Of a DNA stretch of 8,779 nucleotides, positions 1-7,381 are shown piece by piece (position 1 is the stretch's first letter; each line of letters opens with the position of its first letter). The stretch spans positions 1 through 8,779 of the forward strand of contig DJRZ01000061.1 in NCBI GenBank assembly GCA_002440235.1, given 5' to 3'. The position numbers were made by a program, and so were the translations under genes. Source of the stretch: Alphaproteobacteria bacterium UBA6347 (GTDB taxonomy: Bacteria; Pseudomonadota; Alphaproteobacteria; CAAGCB01; CAG-977). The notes under the pieces were generated by a model. The model was not told where the DNA came from and ran no database searches. It was given only the letters and a program-made list of their open reading frames with translations.

Positions 1-2
1 AC

Positions 3-1193
3 CTGTCCATCGACCGCGAAGGAAAGGAAATCGCTAAATCGTCGCGCAAGGCTTTGATCCCGCTGTGGAACGCGTTCTATTTCTTCACGCTGTACGCGAA
101 CGCCGAGGGGTTGAAAGCCAACTTTACAACGACGGCGAAAGACGTGCTGGACCGCTACATTCTGGCGAAAACCCGCGATCTGGTCAAAGGGCTGACGGAA
201 AAACTGGACGCCTGCGACATCGTGGGGGCGTGCGCCGACGTGGCGGATTTCCTTGAAATCATGAACAACTGGTACATTCGCCGTTCCCGCGCGCGGTTCT
301 GGGACGTTTCAAACGGACAGGAAGCCTTTGACGTGCTCTATACGGTTCTGGTGACGCTGGTCAAGGCGATCGCTCCGCTGCAGCCGCTGACGTGCGAATA
401 CATCTACCGCGCGCTGACGGGCGAGGAAAGCGTGCATCTGGCGGACTATCCCGATTACGACGCGTTCGCGGCGGACGAAAAGCTGGTCGCGGACATGGAT
501 TTCGTCCGCGCCGTCTGTTCGACCGCCAAGGCGGTGCGCGAAGAACGCAAACTGCGCAACCGTTTGCCGCTGGCGTCGATGACGGTCGCGGGCAACGACG
601 CGGAACGTCTGGCGGATTACGCCGAGCTGGTCAAGGACGAGGTCAACGTCAAAGAGCTGATTTTGGCGCAAGATGTCGCCGAATTGGCCGACCGGACGCT
701 GTACATCATCACGCCGCTGGTCGGCAAGCGTCTGGGACGGTTTATGAAAGACATCCTCGCCGCGTCCAAAACGGTCGAATGGCATAAAAACGCCGACGGC
801 ACGCTGGCAATCGCGGGACAGACGCTGAACCCCGACGAATTCGAGCTGCGACTGGTGCTGAAAGACGGCAAGGCGGGGCAGGCGCTGCCCGACAACACGG
901 CGGTCGTCGTTCTGGACACGGAAATCCGCCCGGAATTGGAACGCGAAGGCATCGCCCGCGATTTCGTCCGCGTGATCCAGCAGAAACGCAAGGACAGCGG
1001 TTTCGACGTGTCCGACAGGATCACGGTGGCTTACACTTCCGGCGACGAAACCGTTTTGGCGGCGCTGCGGGAAAACAAAGCCTATATTTCCGAACAGGTC
1101 TTGGCGACGGCGTTCGACGAAACGGCGGGATTGTCCGGCGACACCGAAGAGGTCGGCGACGCGGCGGTCACGTTCAAAATCGCCAAAGCGTGA
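3..1193 (+). CDS. ileS: Isoleucine--tRNA ligase, C-terminal part (5' end outside window)
   Basis: Charges tRNA-Ile with isoleucine in the cytoplasm. The frame is open from the first full codon at 3, so the start and the Rossmann catalytic domain with HIGH and KMSKS lie upstream of the window. What is visible is the linker after the catalytic core (SRKALIPLWNAFYFF), the anticodon-binding helical domain that opens with NNWYIRRSRARFW, and a C-terminal region (KELILAQDV through ELEREGIARDFVRVIQ) typical of the long, eukaryote-like IleS type 2 rather than the E. coli type, which ends in a zinc-binding domain. No Cys4 zinc finger is seen at the C-terminus. Type 2 enzymes as a family are often insensitive to mupirocin; that is family knowledge and is not shown here. 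The gene ends with TGA and is followed at once by a strong terminator, so it is the last gene of its transcript. Confidence 0.93.
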   Translation: MSIDREGKEIAKSSRKALIPLWNAFYFFTLYANAEGLKANFTTTAKDVLDRYILAKTRDLVKGLTEKLDACDIVGACADVADFLEIMNNWYIRRSRARFWDVSNGQEAFDVLYTVLVTLVKAIAPLQPLTCEYIYRALTGEESVHLADYPDYDAFAADEKLVADMDFVRAVCSTAKAVREERKLRNRLPLASMTVAGNDAERLADYAELVKDEVNVKELILAQDVAELADRTLYIITPLVGKRLGRFMKDILAASKTVEWHKNADGTLAIAGQTLNPDEFELRLVLKDGKAGQALPDNTAVVVLDTEIRPELEREGIARDFVRVIQQKRKDSGFDVSDRITVAYTSGDETVLAALRENKAYISEQVLATAFDETAGLSGDTEEVGDAAVTFKIAKA

Positions 1194-1209
1194 CACCATA
1201 TGAAAATGA

Positions 1210-1240
1210 AAAGCCCCGCTTGACACCAAGCGGGGCTTTC
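1210..1240. terminator. Intrinsic terminator shared by convergent genes
   Basis: A perfect 12-bp stem AAAGCCCCGCTT / AAGCGGGGCTTT (1210-1221 with 1228-1239) encloses the 6-nt loop GACACC. On the plus strand it is followed by CGTTTGTTG. On the minus strand it is followed by TTCATTTTCAT. It lies 16 nt after the ileS stop and 10 nt after the stop of the minus-strand outer-membrane gene, so it can end both transcripts. Confidence 0.9.
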
Positions 1241-1249
1241 GTTTGTTGA

Positions 1250-1801
1250 TTAGAAATAAAGTTTGACGCCGATCGTCGCTTCTTTCAAATTTTCAACGGA
1301 ATCGTAGCCGCTGTTATCGTTGCTGAACAATCCGACATAGCGGAAACCCGCATTGACGGAAAACTTGTCGGCGATTTGGTATTCAAAACCCAATCCGGCG
1401 CGAAATCCGGTGAAATCTTCGCTGACGCTTCCTCCCAACGAGGTATTGACGGTGAAAGTGTAAAATCCTAGACCGAGGCTTCCTGTCAAATACAAACGTT
1501 CCGACAACGGCGCGTAAACGGTTCCGTCAAATCCGAACGCTTTGAATTTCACGGTTGTTGTTGCGGGTTCTCCAGTGGCAAAATAACCAAGTAATTGATC
1601 TTCTTCCGAAGACTGCTGGTAAAACGCGCTTAAACCGACGGGGGGGTGCGTTTTCATTTTGAAGCCGATCAAGGCGGAAAAAGAATTCGCTTCGTCGGCG
1701 GCAATTCCGTCCAAATATTCCGACCAACCGATGCTGTCTTTGGCGATTTCCAAACCGATAAACGGCCGAACGCCCGACGGCGGCGTTTCCGCCTCGGGAT
1801 A
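1250..1801 (-). CDS. Outer-membrane beta-barrel protein, apparently 5'-truncated (probable pseudogene)
   Basis: The frame encodes alternating polar/hydrophobic strands typical of small 8-stranded OMP/Opa-like barrels: RPFIGLEIAKDSIGW near the N-end, repeated strands such as LYLTGSLGLGFYTFTV, FRAGLGFEYQIADKFSVNAGFRYVGLF, and the C-terminal strand ATIGVKLYF ending in Phe, the signature read by the Bam assembly machine. The open frame runs from a stop at 1802-1804 to TAA at 1250, at most 183 residues. It contains no ATG or GTG that could supply a signal peptide; the first plausible start is TTG at 1753, which already lies inside the barrel. None of the three frames further upstream encodes a hydrophobic signal. 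A barrel protein without a signal peptide could not reach the outer membrane, so I infer loss of the 5' end, possibly when this fragment came to lie between ileS and thyX. A run of seven C (minus strand, 1640-1646) lies in frame within it. Confidence 0.7.
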   Translation of the reverse strand, partial: YPEAETPPSGVRPFIGLEIAKDSIGWSEYLDGIAADEANSFSALIGFKMKTHPPVGLSAFYQQSSEEDQLLGYFATGEPATTTVKFKAFGFDGTVYAPLSERLYLTGSLGLGFYTFTVNTSLGGSVSEDFTGFRAGLGFEYQIADKFSVNAGFRYVGLFSNDNSGYDSVENLKEATIGVKLYF

Positions 1802-1809
1802 TTAAAAAG

Positions 1810-1838
1810 TTGCGTCTTGTCCGCCGGTGCTTTAAACT
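1810..1838 (+). promoter_or_regulatory. Possible promoter for the thyX operon
   Basis: TTGCGT (1810-1815) and TAAACT (1833-1838) are separated by 17 nt and lie 35 nt upstream of the thyX start. Both boxes are imperfect matches to the sigma-70 type (3/6 and 4/6). The position is right for a first gene after a terminated convergent pair, and the stretch is AT-richer than its surroundings. This is a weak prediction. Confidence 0.25.
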
Positions 1839-1872
1839 GACTGAAATTTTTTTACGGAGTCTTTAAATCATT

Positions 1873-2814
1873 ATGGAACTGACCGCAGAACAACAGCGCG
1901 ACATCGACGATTTGACCGCGCAGTCCTATCGGACGAAACGTCCGACCGTCCTCGCGCTGGAAGAAATCCTTTACAAGCCTTTCTCCGTTTTAAACCACGG
2001 ATTCGTCCGCGTCGTCGACTACATGGGCGACGATTCGGCGATCGTTCAGGCGGCGCGCGTGTCTTACGGGCGCGGGACGAAACAGACGTCGCAGGACAAG
2101 GGGCTGATCAACTATCTGATGCGCCACCGCCACACGTCGCCGTTTGAAATGTGCGAAATCAAACTGCACGTCAAACTGCCGATCTTCGTCGCCCGCCACT
2201 GGGTGCGCCACCGCACCGCCAGCATCAACGAATATTCGGCGCGCTATTCGATTTTGGACCGCGAATTCTACTTTCCGAAATTCGAAGACATGGCGGCGCA
2301 GTCGACGGCGAATCATCAGGGGCGCGGCGAAGTCCTGCCGATGGACGAGGCGCGAAAGGTGTTCGATATTTTAAAGGCGGACGCTTTGAAATGCTATGAC
2401 GATTACGAATACATGCTGAACGAAAACCCCGACGGCACGCGGGCGGACGAAAGCCGCAAGGGCTTGGCGCGCGAACTGGCGCGCATGAATCTGCCCGTCA
2501 GCGTCTACACCCAGTGGTATTGGAAAACGGATCTGCACAACCTGTTTCATTTTCTGTCCCTGCGCGCCGAATCGCACGCGCAGAAGGAAATCCGCGACTA
2601 CGCCGACGTGATTTTGGACGTTTGCCGCAAATGGGTGCCTTTGGCGACCGAAGCGTTCGAACAGCACGCTTTGGGCGGAACGCATCTGTCCAAAAACGGG
2701 CTGGAAGCCGTGCGCCGCATGATCGGCGGCGAAAAGGTGTCGCTTGAAAACAGCGGGCTGATGAAGGGCGAATGGAACGAACTGAAAACGGTTCTGGGAA
2801 TTAAGGAAGACTGA
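1873..2814 (+). CDS. thyX: Flavin-dependent thymidylate synthase ThyX
   Basis: Converts dUMP to dTMP using methylene-tetrahydrofolate as carbon donor and NADPH-reduced FAD, leaving tetrahydrofolate rather than dihydrofolate. The ThyX signature RHRX7S is intact at residues 112-122 ([11 protein letters not shown]). The conserved RHRHTSPFE segment is at about 84-92 and the nucleotide-binding region [15 protein letters not shown] lies towards the C-terminus. At 313 residues it has the usual length of alphaproteobacterial ThyX, which carries an N-terminal extension. The ATG at 1873 follows GGAG at 1856-1859, a rather long 13-nt spacing. It is the first gene of the operon and its stop is one base from the hflK start, so the two are probably translationally coupled. 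In many relatives thyA and/or folA occupy this place; here ThyX would make DHFR recycling for dTMP synthesis unnecessary (inference). Confidence 0.95.
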   Translation: MELTAEQQRDIDDLTAQSYRTKRPTVLALEEILYKPFSVLNHGFVRVVDYMGDDSAIVQAARVSYGRGTKQTSQDKGLINYLMRHRHTSPFEMCEIKLHVKLPIFVARHWVRHRTASINEYSARYSILDREFYFPKFEDMAAQSTANHQGRGEVLPMDEARKVFDILKADALKCYDDYEYMLNENPDGTRADESRKGLARELARMNLPVSVYTQWYWKTDLHNLFHFLSLRAESHAQKEIRDYADVILDVCRKWVPLATEAFEQHALGGTHLSKNGLEAVRRMIGGEKVSLENSGLMKGEWNELKTVLGIKED

Positions 2815-2815
2815 A

Positions 2816-3895
2816 ATGGCTGACAACAAAAGCCCGTGGGGCAACAACGACGACGATCAAAACCCGTGGGGTTCCGAACGCGGCGAAACCGCCGAAATCG
2901 AGGAATTGTTCAAAACAGGCAAAAAACGCGTCCGCGGCGCGCTGAACGGCAAAGGCGGCGGATTCGGTTTCGGATTCGGCGGCGCGTGGGGCGTCGCCGG
3001 CGTGATCGCTCTGCTGTGGGTGCTGACGGGATTCTATCAGGTTCAGCCGCAGGAACAGGGCGTCGTGCTGCGTTTCGGCAAATACGCCTACACGACCGCG
3101 CCGGGGCTGCATTACCACCTGCCTTATCCCGTCGAAACGGTTTTGACGCCGAACGTGTCGCGCGAAAACCGCATTGAAATCGGATTTTCGTCCGATCCGC
3201 GCCGCCGCGGTGTTTCCCGCGATTTGCGCGCGGAAAACATCGCGCTGACGGGCGACGAAAACATCGTCGAAGTCAACTTCACCGTGACGTGGAAAGTCAA
3301 AAACGCGGGCGACTATCTGTTCAACGTCCGCGATCCCGAATCGACCGTGCGCACGGCGGCGGAAAGCGCGATGCGCGATTCGATCGGCGTCACGCCCATC
3401 ATGGAAATCATCGCCGACGACCGCAAGGGCGTTCAGGAACGCGCCGAAAAGACGTTGCAGTCGCTGTTGGACAAGTACAAAACGGGCATCGCCGTCACGT
3501 CCGTCCAGCTGACCAAAGCCGACGCCCCCGCACAGGTCATCGACGCGTTCAACGACGTTCAGCGCGCCAAAGCGGACAAGGAACGCCTGGGCAACGAAGC
3601 CGAAGCCTACCGCAACGACATTCTGCCCCGCGCCCGCGGCGAAGCGTCGCGCATCAACGCCGAAGCCGAGGCGTACAAAGCCCGCGTCGTCGACGCCGCG
3701 ACGGGCGATTCCGCCCGCTTTACCGCCGTGCTGGAAGAATATCTGGCGGCGAAAGAGGTCGTCGCCCGCCGTCTGTATCTGGAAACGATGGAAGACGTGT
3801 ACGGTCGCGTCGACAAAGTGATCGTCGACAAAAAAACGGGCGGGGTCGTGCCTTATCTGCCCCTGAACGATTTGAACAAAAAACGGGAGAAATAA
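2816..3895 (+). CDS. hflK: FtsH protease modulator HflK (SPFH/band 7 protein)
   Basis: Forms with HflC the large HflKC assembly on the periplasmic side of the inner membrane that encloses and restrains the AAA+ protease FtsH. In order: a polar Gly/Asn/Asp-rich cytoplasmic N-terminus with two short repeats (SPWG, NPWG, residues 6-19), a glycine-rich stretch (about 45-57), one transmembrane segment (about 57-74, WGVAGVIALLWVLTGF), the SPFH domain beginning QVQPQEQGVVLRFGKY, and an Ala/Glu-rich coiled coil (about 240-300, AEAYRNDILPRARGEASRINAEAEAYKARV). The C-terminus VVPYLPLNDL matches the hydrophobic tail region of HflK. The 359-residue length is normal. The start is 1 nt after the thyX stop; hflC follows after 3 nt, giving the two partners equal expression. 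Confidence 0.95.
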   Translation: MADNKSPWGNNDDDQNPWGSERGETAEIEELFKTGKKRVRGALNGKGGGFGFGFGGAWGVAGVIALLWVLTGFYQVQPQEQGVVLRFGKYAYTTAPGLHYHLPYPVETVLTPNVSRENRIEIGFSSDPRRRGVSRDLRAENIALTGDENIVEVNFTVTWKVKNAGDYLFNVRDPESTVRTAAESAMRDSIGVTPIMEIIADDRKGVQERAEKTLQSLLDKYKTGIAVTSVQLTKADAPAQVIDAFNDVQRAKADKERLGNEAEAYRNDILPRARGEASRINAEAEAYKARVVDAATGDSARFTAVLEEYLAAKEVVARRLYLETMEDVYGRVDKVIVDKKTGGVVPYLPLNDLNKKREK

Positions 3896-3898
3896 TCC

Positions 3899-4771
3899 AT
3901 GAAACCGCAAATCAAAATGATTTTGGGCGTTTTCGCCGCCGCCGCTTTCGTCGTTTTGCTGGATTCCCTGTTCATCGTGCCGCAGACGGGGCAGTCGATC
4001 GTTATTCAGTTCGGCGATCCGAAGCGCGTCATTCAAACGCCGGGGCTGCACGTCAAAGTCCCCTTTATCCAGCGCGTCGTGACTTACGACAATCGTCTGC
4101 TGGGGCTGGATCCGCCCGCCAAAGAGGTCTTGCTGTCCGACAAAAAACGCATTGTCGTCGACGCTTTCCTGCGTTTTAAAATCATCAATCCGCTGTTGTT
4201 CTATCAGGCTTTGCAGACCGAGGAAATGGCGCATTCGCGGCTGAACGACGCGACGGTGTCGTCTTTGCGCGACGTGCTGGGCAAATTCGACATGAAAACG
4301 ATCCTGTCGCCCAAACGCACCGAAATCATGGCGCGAATCCGCGACGAGGTGGATTCCAAAGCCAAGGCGTTCGGGGTCGAGGTCGTCGACGTGCGCATTC
4401 GCCGCGCCGATCTGCCCGAAGAAACGTCGCAGGCGGTCTATGCCCGCATGCGTTCCGAACGCGAACGCGAAGCCAAGGAATTTCGCGCGCAGGGACAGCA
4501 GATGAACCAGAAAATTAAAGCCGAAGCCGACCGCGACAAAATCAAAATCATCGCCGAAGCGCAGAAAAACGCGCAGATCGTGCGCGGGCGCGGCGACAAA
4601 GAGGCGGCGCGCATCTGGGCGAAAGCGTCCAAACGCGACAAAAATTTCTACGCGTTCTACCGTTCGCTGGAAGCTTATAAAAATTCGATGAAAACGGACG
4701 GCACGTCTTTGGTGATTTCGCCCGATTCCGAATTTTTCAAATATTTCGGGACGTTGCCCGCCCAACAGTAA
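3899..4771 (+). CDS. hflC: FtsH protease modulator HflC
   Basis: Partner of HflK in the HflKC complex that controls access of membrane substrates to FtsH. A single N-terminal transmembrane segment (about residues 7-25, MILGVFAAAAFVVLLDSLF) is followed by the SPFH domain (IVPQTGQSIVIQFGDPKRVI onward), the typical DNRLLGLDPPAKEVLLSDKK segment, the conserved VDVRIRRADLPEE motif, and a charged coiled coil (about 190-245) rich in Glu, Lys and Arg. The end, GTSLVISPDSEFFKYF, is the usual HflC C-terminal block. The 290-residue length is normal. The ATG at 3899 has a good ribosome site, GGGAGA at 3885-3890, inside the end of hflK. The DUF2065 gene follows 14 nt downstream. Confidence 0.95.
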   Translation: MKPQIKMILGVFAAAAFVVLLDSLFIVPQTGQSIVIQFGDPKRVIQTPGLHVKVPFIQRVVTYDNRLLGLDPPAKEVLLSDKKRIVVDAFLRFKIINPLLFYQALQTEEMAHSRLNDATVSSLRDVLGKFDMKTILSPKRTEIMARIRDEVDSKAKAFGVEVVDVRIRRADLPEETSQAVYARMRSEREREAKEFRAQGQQMNQKIKAEADRDKIKIIAEAQKNAQIVRGRGDKEAARIWAKASKRDKNFYAFYRSLEAYKNSMKTDGTSLVISPDSEFFKYFGTLPAQQ

Positions 4772-4785
4772 AAGGATACGCCGCC

Positions 4786-4983
4786 ATGCGGGATTTCGCC
4801 GTCGCTTTTTTTCTGACTTTCGTGATCGAGGGGCTTTACTACGCCGTCTTTCCGGAAAAAGCGCAAAAAACGATGCGCGACCTGCTGGACATGCCGCCCG
4901 AAATGTTGCGCAAAGCGGGGTTGCTGCTGGCGGTCATCGGCGTTTTGTTCGTGTCGGTCATCAGGGGGTACAAAGGTGTTTAA
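4786..4983 (+). CDS. DUF2065 (YjeT-like) small inner-membrane protein
   Basis: A 65-residue protein with two hydrophobic segments (about 3-20, and 45-61, AGLLLAVIGVLFVSVIRG) around the conserved loop EGLYYAVFPEKAQKTMRDLLDMPPEMLRKAG. This is the DUF2065 pattern; the E. coli member yjeT also lies just downstream of hflKC. Its function is not established; the conserved linkage suggests a role with HflKC/FtsH or envelope quality control (inference). AAAGGA at 4771-4776 serves the ATG at 4786. The last 8 nt overlap the protease gene that follows. Confidence 0.88.
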   Translation: MRDFAVAFFLTFVIEGLYYAVFPEKAQKTMRDLLDMPPEMLRKAGLLLAVIGVLFVSVIRGYKGV

Positions 4984-6388
4984 GCTGATTTTCGCCGCCG
5001 TTTGCCTGTCGGCATCCGTCGCGCGGGCGCAAACGCTTGTTTCGTTCGCGGACGCCGTTAAAAAAGTCCTGCCGTCCGTCGTCAGCGTTTCCGCCGCCAA
5101 AGTCAGCGCGGAACCGCCCGAAATGATGCTGGCTTTGCGCGGATCGCCGTTCGAACAGTTTTTCAAGGACACCTACCGCGACGGCGGTTTCGACGCGCCG
5201 AAATCCATTCTGCTGGGGTCTGGATTCGTGTACGACGCGCGCGGTCACATCGTCACCAGCGCGCACGTCGTCGAAAACATGATCGACGTTTCCGTCACGC
5301 TGAACGACGGGACGGTCGTCGCCGGACGCGTGCGGGGCAGGGATCCCAAAACCGATCTGGCGGTGATCCGCGTCGACGCCGGAACTTTGCCGCCCGTGAC
5401 CGTCGGCGATTCGGACAAGGCGGAAATCGGCGATCCCGTTCTGGCGGTCGGCAATCCGTTCGGGCTGGGCAACACGGTGACGGCGGGCATCGTTTCCGCC
5501 CGTTCCCGCGACATTCAGGTCGGTCCTTACGACGATTTCATTCAAACCGACGCGGCGATCAACCGCGGCAATTCGGGCGGTCCCCTGTTCAACGCGGCGG
5601 GCGAGCTGATCGGCGTCAACACGGCGATCTTTTCGCCGTCGGGCGGCAGCGTCGGCATCGCGTTCGCAGTGCCGTCCAAAATGATGACGCAGGTCGCGGA
5701 CGCTTTGATTCAATACGGCGCCGTCAAACGCGGCAGGCTGGGGCTGGACGTTCAAACCGTGACCCCCGAAATCGCGAAAAGCTTGAATTTGCCAAAGGTG
5801 TCCGGCGCGCTGGTCGCGGGCGTCGACCCGTCGTCCGGGGCGGCGAAGTCGGGCGTCAAACGCGGCGACGTTTTGCTGCGTTTCGACGGACGCGACGTGC
5901 CGACCATGCGCGAACTGCCCCGCCGCGCGGCGCAGACGCCCGTCGGAAAAACCGTTCCCGTGACGGTGTGGCGCGACGGCAAAACCGTCGATTTGAAACT
6001 GACGATTTCCGAATTGCCCGAAGAACGCGCGGCGTCCGTTCTGCCCCGCGACAAGCGCGAAACCGGCGCGAAAACGCTGGACGTTTCGCCGTTGGGCGTG
6101 ACGGTCGCCGAAGTGTCGGCGGAAACCAGACAAAAGTACGGCTTGTCCAAAAACGCGGCGGGCGTGGTCGTTTCGGCGGTCGCGCCGCGATCGGACGCCG
6201 CCGTCAAAGGGTTGCGCGCCGGCGACGTTCTGGTCGAACTGGACAAGAAAAAACTGTCCGGTTTTCAATCGGTTCGGGATTGGCTGGACACCGCCGCCGA
6301 AATGGCGCAGGAATCCGCTTTCGTCCTGATCGACCGCAACGGCGAGCGGTTTTTCGCGATAGTCAGATTCACGGCGCGGGAGGATTGA
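4976..6388 (+). CDS. degP: Periplasmic Do-family serine endoprotease (DegP/HtrA/DegQ type)
   Basis: A periplasmic chaperone-protease that degrades misfolded envelope proteins. I chose the GTG at 4976 because AGGGGG at 4963-4968 is well spaced before it and it gives a signal peptide (MFKLIFAAVCLSASVARA, cleavage near residue 18); the start overlaps the end of the DUF2065 gene by 8 nt. The trypsin-like domain has the complete triad: His97 in VTSAHVV (most relatives have TNAHVV), Asp127 in KTDLAV, and Ser200 in RGNSGGPL. The oxyanion region and the segment PYDDFIQTDAAINRG are intact. Two PDZ domains follow, about 240-345 (first carboxylate loop region RGRLGL, then KSGVKRGDVLLRFDG) and about 375-465 (VKGLRAGDVLVELD). 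At 470 residues it has the normal DegP/DegQ length. I cannot separate DegP from DegQ or MucD by eye. Confidence 0.93.
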   Translation: MFKLIFAAVCLSASVARAQTLVSFADAVKKVLPSVVSVSAAKVSAEPPEMMLALRGSPFEQFFKDTYRDGGFDAPKSILLGSGFVYDARGHIVTSAHVVENMIDVSVTLNDGTVVAGRVRGRDPKTDLAVIRVDAGTLPPVTVGDSDKAEIGDPVLAVGNPFGLGNTVTAGIVSARSRDIQVGPYDDFIQTDAAINRGNSGGPLFNAAGELIGVNTAIFSPSGGSVGIAFAVPSKMMTQVADALIQYGAVKRGRLGLDVQTVTPEIAKSLNLPKVSGALVAGVDPSSGAAKSGVKRGDVLLRFDGRDVPTMRELPRRAAQTPVGKTVPVTVWRDGKTVDLKLTISELPEERAASVLPRDKRETGAKTLDVSPLGVTVAEVSAETRQKYGLSKNAAGVVVSAVAPRSDAAVKGLRAGDVLVELDKKKLSGFQSVRDWLDTAAEMAQESAFVLIDRNGERFFAIVRFTARED

Positions 6389-6393
6389 CGCCG

Positions 6394-6858
6394 ATGCGGG
6401 TCGATTTCTATCATTTGCAAAAATCAGTTTTGGACACGGTCCTGCCCGTTTTGGCGCAAAAAGCCTACGCCACGGGCAAGCGTCTGCTGATCAAAACGGA
6501 TCTGGCGCCGAAAGCGGAACACATCAACACGCTGTTGTGGACGTTCGATCCGGCGTCGTGGGTGCCGCACGGCGCGGCGTCGGACGGGTACGAAAGCGAA
6601 CAGCCCGTGTTCGTCGCGGACGGCGACGGCAATCCGAACAACGCCGAAATGATTATGCTGACGGACGGCGGAACGGTTGACGAGATAAAATCGTTCGAAC
6701 GCTGCTTCAATTTGTTCGACGGACGGGACGACGCGGCGGTCGGGCGCGCGCGCGAATTGTGGAAAGCCGTCGTCGCCGCGGGACACGAAGCCTATTACTG
6801 GCAGCAAAACGACGCCGGAAAATGGGAAATGAAAGCGTCCAAAGTCCCGCGGAAATAA
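6394..6858 (+). CDS. holC: DNA polymerase III subunit chi
   Basis: The chi subunit of the DNA polymerase III clamp-loader complex; with psi it links the loader to single-strand binding protein. The 154-residue product begins MRVDFYHLQ and has the family's features: a first helix, the strand GKRLLIKTD, the LLWTFDPASWVPHG block (compare LW...FVPH in the E. coli protein), and the helical end DAAVGRARELWKAVVAAGHEAYYWQQ. The frame is open far upstream (from 5968), but that part lies inside the protease gene and reads as Arg-rich nonsense. The real start is ATG 6394, with GGGAGGA at 6378-6384 and a 9-nt spacer. It lies 5 nt after the protease stop, so the genes are co-transcribed. In many Alphaproteobacteria holC sits near pepA; that is not so within this window. 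Confidence 0.88.
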   Translation: MRVDFYHLQKSVLDTVLPVLAQKAYATGKRLLIKTDLAPKAEHINTLLWTFDPASWVPHGAASDGYESEQPVFVADGDGNPNNAEMIMLTDGGTVDEIKSFERCFNLFDGRDDAAVGRARELWKAVVAAGHEAYYWQQNDAGKWEMKASKVPRK

Positions 6859-6900
6859 CGCCGGCGTTCTTTTCAGACGATTTTTTTCAGGAGCGGTTTT

Positions 6901-7341
6901 ATGAAATCAAGGTTTTGCGCGATTGTCGTCGCTTTAATTGTTCTTGTGTGTCTTTGTCCGCTTTACGCGTCGCGGAAAGCGAGCGTGACGGTTTATACGG
7001 ACGCCGCCAAAGACGTTCCCGTGACGCTGCGTTACACTGTGGCGGGCGAGCGGCAGCCGCGTGAAAAAACGGCGCGAACGAAAGCGAACGGGGCGGCTTC
7101 CTTTACCGTTCGGCACAAAAACATTCTTTCTTTGCGCCCGGAAACGACGGCGAAAGTCGGCGAAATTCGTTTCGGCGGCAAAACGAAAACGACTTTGAAA
7201 GCGCGGGACGACCTGACTTTCGACACAAGCGCCCTTAAAACCCGTTTAAGTTTCAATTTTTTTAAATTCGCCATGTGTTGCGCGGCGATCGGTTATTTTC
7301 TGTTCTTTTCGCTCCTGCCCCCCCCTACACGCAAAAGTTGA
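6901..7341 (+). CDS. Small exported or membrane-anchored protein of unknown function; possible N-terminal part of the acyltransferase downstream
   Basis: I do not recognise a family. The 146-residue product has a hydrophobic N-terminal segment (about 5-22, FCAIVVALIVLVCLCPLY), a Thr/Val-rich middle of about 95 residues that looks like one beta-sandwich domain (SVTVYTDAAKDVPVTLRY..., GAASFTVRH), and a second hydrophobic segment (about 120-138, FFKFAMCCAAIGYFLFFSLL). The end, PPPTRKS, is read across a run of eight C (7318-7325). AGGAG at 6889-6893, 7 nt before the ATG, is a good ribosome site. It lies 42 nt after holC, so it may be transcribed with it. If one C were removed, the frame would run straight into the acyltransferase, giving a 495-residue protein: signal/TM anchor, periplasmic beta domain, TM, cytoplasmic basic linker, acyltransferase. 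That topology is self-consistent (inference). Confidence 0.6.
   Translation: MKSRFCAIVVALIVLVCLCPLYASRKASVTVYTDAAKDVPVTLRYTVAGERQPREKTARTKANGAASFTVRHKNILSLRPETTAKVGEIRFGGKTKTTLKARDDLTFDTSALKTRLSFNFFKFAMCCAAIGYFLFFSLLPPPTRKS
7318..7325 (+). repeat. Homopolymeric C8 tract at a frame junction
   Basis: Eight consecutive C residues lie seven codons before the stop of the small membrane protein. Loss of one C (or gain of two) would fuse that frame to the acyltransferase frame. Such tracts slip in replication and are used for phase variation in other bacteria; they are also common sites of sequencing error. Confidence 0.8.
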
Positions 7342-7381
7342 ATCCGGCGCAAAGCCGTCCAAACTGCTGAATATTGAATTT

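Noticed and set aside
309..1229. A 306-codon minus-strand frame opposite ileS
   Set aside because: It runs through the terminator hairpin and overlaps clear IleS sequence. It is a shadow frame.
2801..4765. A 654-codon open frame on the minus strand opposite hflK and hflC
   Set aside because: It is Arg/Phe/Asp-rich nonsense that mirrors codon bias on the other strand. The plus-strand genes match HflK and HflC along their full length.
4961..6268. A 435-codon minus-strand frame opposite the protease
   Set aside because: Low-complexity Arg/Gly/Val/Ala composition, no motif, and it fully overlaps a protease with an intact catalytic triad.
6857..6873. The palindrome AACGCCGGCGTT followed by CTTTT after holC as a terminator
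   Set aside because: As a hairpin it leaves only about 4 bp with a 4-nt loop, too weak for a terminator. It overlaps the holC stop and the next gene has its own RBS close by.
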